NCBI GenBank assembly: GCA_027486255.1
Contig: JAIXPL010000074.1
Location: forward strand, 1 to 42,420
Direction of reading: 5' to 3'
Source of the DNA: Comamonadaceae bacterium
GTDB lineage: Bacteria; Pseudomonadota; Gammaproteobacteria; Burkholderiales; Burkholderiaceae_C
Length of the DNA: 42,420 nucleotides
Of this stretch, positions 40,578-42,420 are shown piece by piece; the stretch's first letter is position 1, and the number at the start of each line of letters is the position of its first letter. A program made the translations under genes and the position numbers. A model generated the notes under the pieces. The model was not told the origin of the DNA. It searched no databases and worked only from the letters and a program-made list of their open reading frames with translations.

Positions 40578-40653
40578 TGGAGCGGGAAAACGGTCTCGAA
40601 CCGTCGACCTCAACCTTGGCAAGGTTGCGCTCTACCAACTGAGCTATTCCCGC
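40578..40653 (-). tRNA. tRNA-Gly (GCC)
   Basis: 76 bases including encoded CCA. Acceptor GCGGGAA/TTCCCGC, D-arm GCTCAGTTGGTAGAGC, anticodon stem CAACC-TTGCCAA-GGTTG (anticodon GCC), T-loop TTCGAGA. A TATAAT (-10) lies at 40671-40666 on the minus strand, about 12 bases before the mature end; the -35 is weak. Confidence 0.97.
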
Positions 40654-40671
40654 ATCGAGACCGAAATTATA

Positions 40672-40686
40672 GCCTGATTTCCAGGC
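40672..40686 (-). terminator. Hairpin after lon, overlapping the tRNA-Gly promoter
   Basis: GCCTG-GAAAT-CAGGC (minus strand), 10 bases after the lon stop, followed directly by TATAATTT. That A/T stretch serves also as the -10 box of tRNA-Gly. Confidence 0.45.
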
Positions 40687-40696
40687 CCGCAGTTCC

Positions 40697-42420
40697 TCAG
40701 TGCTTGACGGGGTCGATCACCGAGGACACCGGAGGGATCGCCGCGGGGGCAGCGGCCGTGGCGGCGGCGGCGGCCGCAGCCGCGATCTCCTCATCGGTCA
40801 GCGGCACGGGCACACGCTCGAGGGCCACCTGCAGCACTTGGTCGATCCACTTGACGGGGATGATTTCCAAGCCGCTTTTCACGTTGTCCGGAATGTCCTG
40901 GAGGTCCTTGGCATTTTCCTGGGGGATGAGCACGGTCTTGATACCGCCACGCAGGGCGGCCAGCAGCTTTTCCTTCAGGCCACCGATGGCGGTAATTTCA
41001 CCGCGCAGGGTGATCTCACCCGTCATGGCCACGTCACTGCGCACCGGAATGCCGGTGAGGGCCGACACGAAGGCCGTGGTCATGGCCGCGCCGGCACTCG
41101 GGCCGTCTTTGGGCGTGGCGCCATCGGGCACGTGGATGTGGATGTCGCGCTTGTCAAACAGCTCTTCCTTGATGCCCAGAATGCGTGAGCGGCTGCGCAC
41201 CACGGTGCGGGCTGCCTCGACCGATTCCTTCATCACGTCGCCCAGCGATCCGGTGCGGGTGATCAGGCCCTTGCCGTTCATGAGCGCCGCTTCAATGGTG
41301 AGCAGATCGCCGCCCACCTCGGTCCAGGCCAGGCCCACCACCTGGCCGACTTGGTTTTGCTGCTCGGCACGGCCGAAGTTGAACTTGCGTACACCCAGAA
41401 AATCATTGAGGTTCTCGGGCGTGACCTCCACCTTGGGGCTCAGCTTCTTGAGCTGGATGCCCTTGATCACCTTGCGGCAGATCTTGGAGAGTTCGCGCTC
41501 GAGCGAACGCACACCCGCCTCTCGGGTGTAGTAGCGCACGATGTCACGCACAGCCGCCTCGGTGACCTCGAGTTCCCCCTCCTTCACGCCATTGTTCTTG
41601 ACCTGCTTGGGCAGCAGGTAGCGCAGGGCGATGCTGGTTTTCTCGTCCTCGGTGTAACCCGACAGTCGAATCACTTCCATGCGGTCCAGCAGGGCCGGCG
41701 GAATGTTCATGGAGTTGGAGGTGGCCACGAACATCACGTCGGAGAGGTCGAAGTCGACCTCCACGTAGTGGTCGCCGAAGGTGTGGTTTTGCTCAGGGTC
41801 CAGCACCTCCAGCAGGGCGCTGGACGGGTCGCCCCGGAAATCGGTGCCGAGCTTGTCGATCTCATCGAGCAGGAACAGTGGGTTGCGCGTGCCCACCTTG
41901 GCCAGGCTCTGCAGCACCTTGCCAGGCAGGGCGCCGATGTAGGTGCGGCGGTGACCGCGGATCTCGGCCTCGTCGCGCATACCACCCAGGGCCATGCGCA
42001 CATACTTGCGGCCGGTGGCCTTGGCAATCGACTGCCCCAGCGAGGTCTTGCCCACGCCCGGCGGGCCCACGAGGCACAGAATGGGCGCTTTCACCTTGTC
42101 AACGCGTTGCTGCACGGCGAGGTATTCGACGATGCGGTCCTTGACCTTCTCCAGGCCGTAATGGTCTTCGTTGAGCACGCCTTCGGCCAGGGCCAGGTCG
42201 TGCTTGATCTTGGTCTTCTTGCTCCAGGGCAGGCTGGTGAGCACGTCGATGTAGGTGCGCACCACGGTGGCCTCGGCCGACATGGGCGACATGAGCTTGA
42301 GCTTTTTGAGCTCGCTCTCGGCCTTCTTGCGTGCCTCCTGGGGCATGCGGGCGGCCTTGATCTTCTTTTCGATCTCTTCGATGTCTGCGCCCTCTTCACC
42401 CTCGCCGAGCTCCTTCTGAA
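40697..42420 (-). CDS. lon: Endopeptidase La (Lon protease), N-terminal part outside the window
   Basis: ATP-dependent protease for damaged and regulatory proteins. About 573 C-terminal residues are present; the frame is open to the right edge, so the substrate-binding N-terminal domain is missing. Walker [10 protein letters not shown], Walker [12 protein letters not shown], catalytic Ser in [10 protein letters not shown] and Lys in [11 protein letters not shown] are all intact. After the usual family end the protein continues with a tail of about 35 residues containing an alanine run ([18 protein letters not shown]), ending SSVIDPVKH. Confidence 0.97.
   Translation of the reverse strand, partial: QKELGEGEEGADIEEIEKKIKAARMPQEARKKAESELKKLKLMSPMSAEATVVRTYIDVLTSLPWSKKTKIKHDLALAEGVLNEDHYGLEKVKDRIVEYLAVQQRVDKVKAPILCLVGPPGVGKTSLGQSIAKATGRKYVRMALGGMRDEAEIRGHRRTYIGALPGKVLQSLAKVGTRNPLFLLDEIDKLGTDFRGDPSSALLEVLDPEQNHTFGDHYVEVDFDLSDVMFVATSNSMNIPPALLDRMEVIRLSGYTEDEKTSIALRYLLPKQVKNNGVKEGELEVTEAAVRDIVRYYTREAGVRSLERELSKICRKVIKGIQLKKLSPKVEVTPENLNDFLGVRKFNFGRAEQQNQVGQVVGLAWTEVGGDLLTIEAALMNGKGLITRTGSLGDVMKESVEAARTVVRSRSRILGIKEELFDKRDIHIHVPDGATPKDGPSAGAAMTTAFVSALTGIPVRSDVAMTGEITLRGEITAIGGLKEKLLAALRGGIKTVLIPQENAKDLQDIPDNVKSGLEIIPVKWIDQVLQVALERVPVPLTDEEIAAAAAAAATAAAPAAIPPVSSVIDPVKH

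Overview
The window is most of a photosynthesis gene cluster (PGC) from an anoxygenic phototrophic betaproteobacterium, most likely Burkholderiales/Comamonadaceae (Rhodoferax-, Limnohabitans- or Rubrivivax-like). This rests on the high-GC coding bias, a tetraheme PufC, the aerobic cyclase AcsF, the spheroidene-type carotenoid set with CrtA, a HiPIP gene beside the cluster, and a flank with Bug-family (TctC), DUF3422 and short cysteine-rich genes familiar from that family. The genus is an inference. LAYOUT: Positions 1-10669 (+ strand) carry bchX (cut by the left edge), bchY, bchZ, a tiny leader ORF, pufB, an unrecognised single-span membrane protein gene, pufA, pufL, pufM, pufC, crtA, crtD and crtC. 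Positions 10676-27507 (- strand) carry one long, tightly coupled run: bchF-bchN-bchB-bchH-bchL-bchM-lhaA-puhA-puhB-puhC-acsF-puhE-crtI-crtB. It ends tail to tail with crtC, 6 bases apart. A divergent control region (27508-27823) separates bchF from aerR/ppaA and ppsR (+). A perfect PpsR-type site and promoter then precede bchG, a second PucC-family transporter gene, bchP and a small membrane protein gene (to 34116). HiPIP (-) and a Tat-type alpha/beta hydrolase (+) form the border. From about 35.6 kb the content is ordinary chromosome: a 51-residue membrane protein, DUF3422, two small genes, a Bug-family binding protein, a D-2-hydroxyacid dehydrogenase, tRNA-Cys, tRNA-Gly and lon (cut by the right edge). 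HOW IT WORKS TOGETHER: BchH, BchM, AcsF, BchL/N/B, BchF, BchX/Y/Z, BchG and BchP cover protoporphyrin to bacteriochlorophyll a. BchI, BchD, BchC, CrtE and CrtF are not in the window. CrtB, CrtI, CrtC, CrtD and CrtA make spheroidene/spheroidenone-type carotenoids. PufBA, PufLM, PuhA and PufC form the LH1-reaction centre, with LhaA, PuhB, PuhC, PuhE and the second PucC-like protein as assembly factors. HiPIP is a plausible electron donor to PufC. PpsR with the B12-binding antirepressor AerR is the obvious regulator: I see three TGTC-N10-GAC(A/G) palindromes, each overlapping the -35 box of a promoter (bchF, aerR, bchG). MOST UNUSUAL: (1) a 74-residue membrane protein gene inserted between pufB and pufA; (2) a leaderless-looking, PpsR-controlled bchG promoter; (3) crtC without a normal start codon near its conserved N-terminus; (4) a 12-bp perfect hairpin inside the first codons of crtA; (5) a pufK-like 30-codon leader ORF with a UUCG hairpin before pufB; (6) a hydrolase-fold protein at the PGC border with its catalytic His apparently replaced by Ala.
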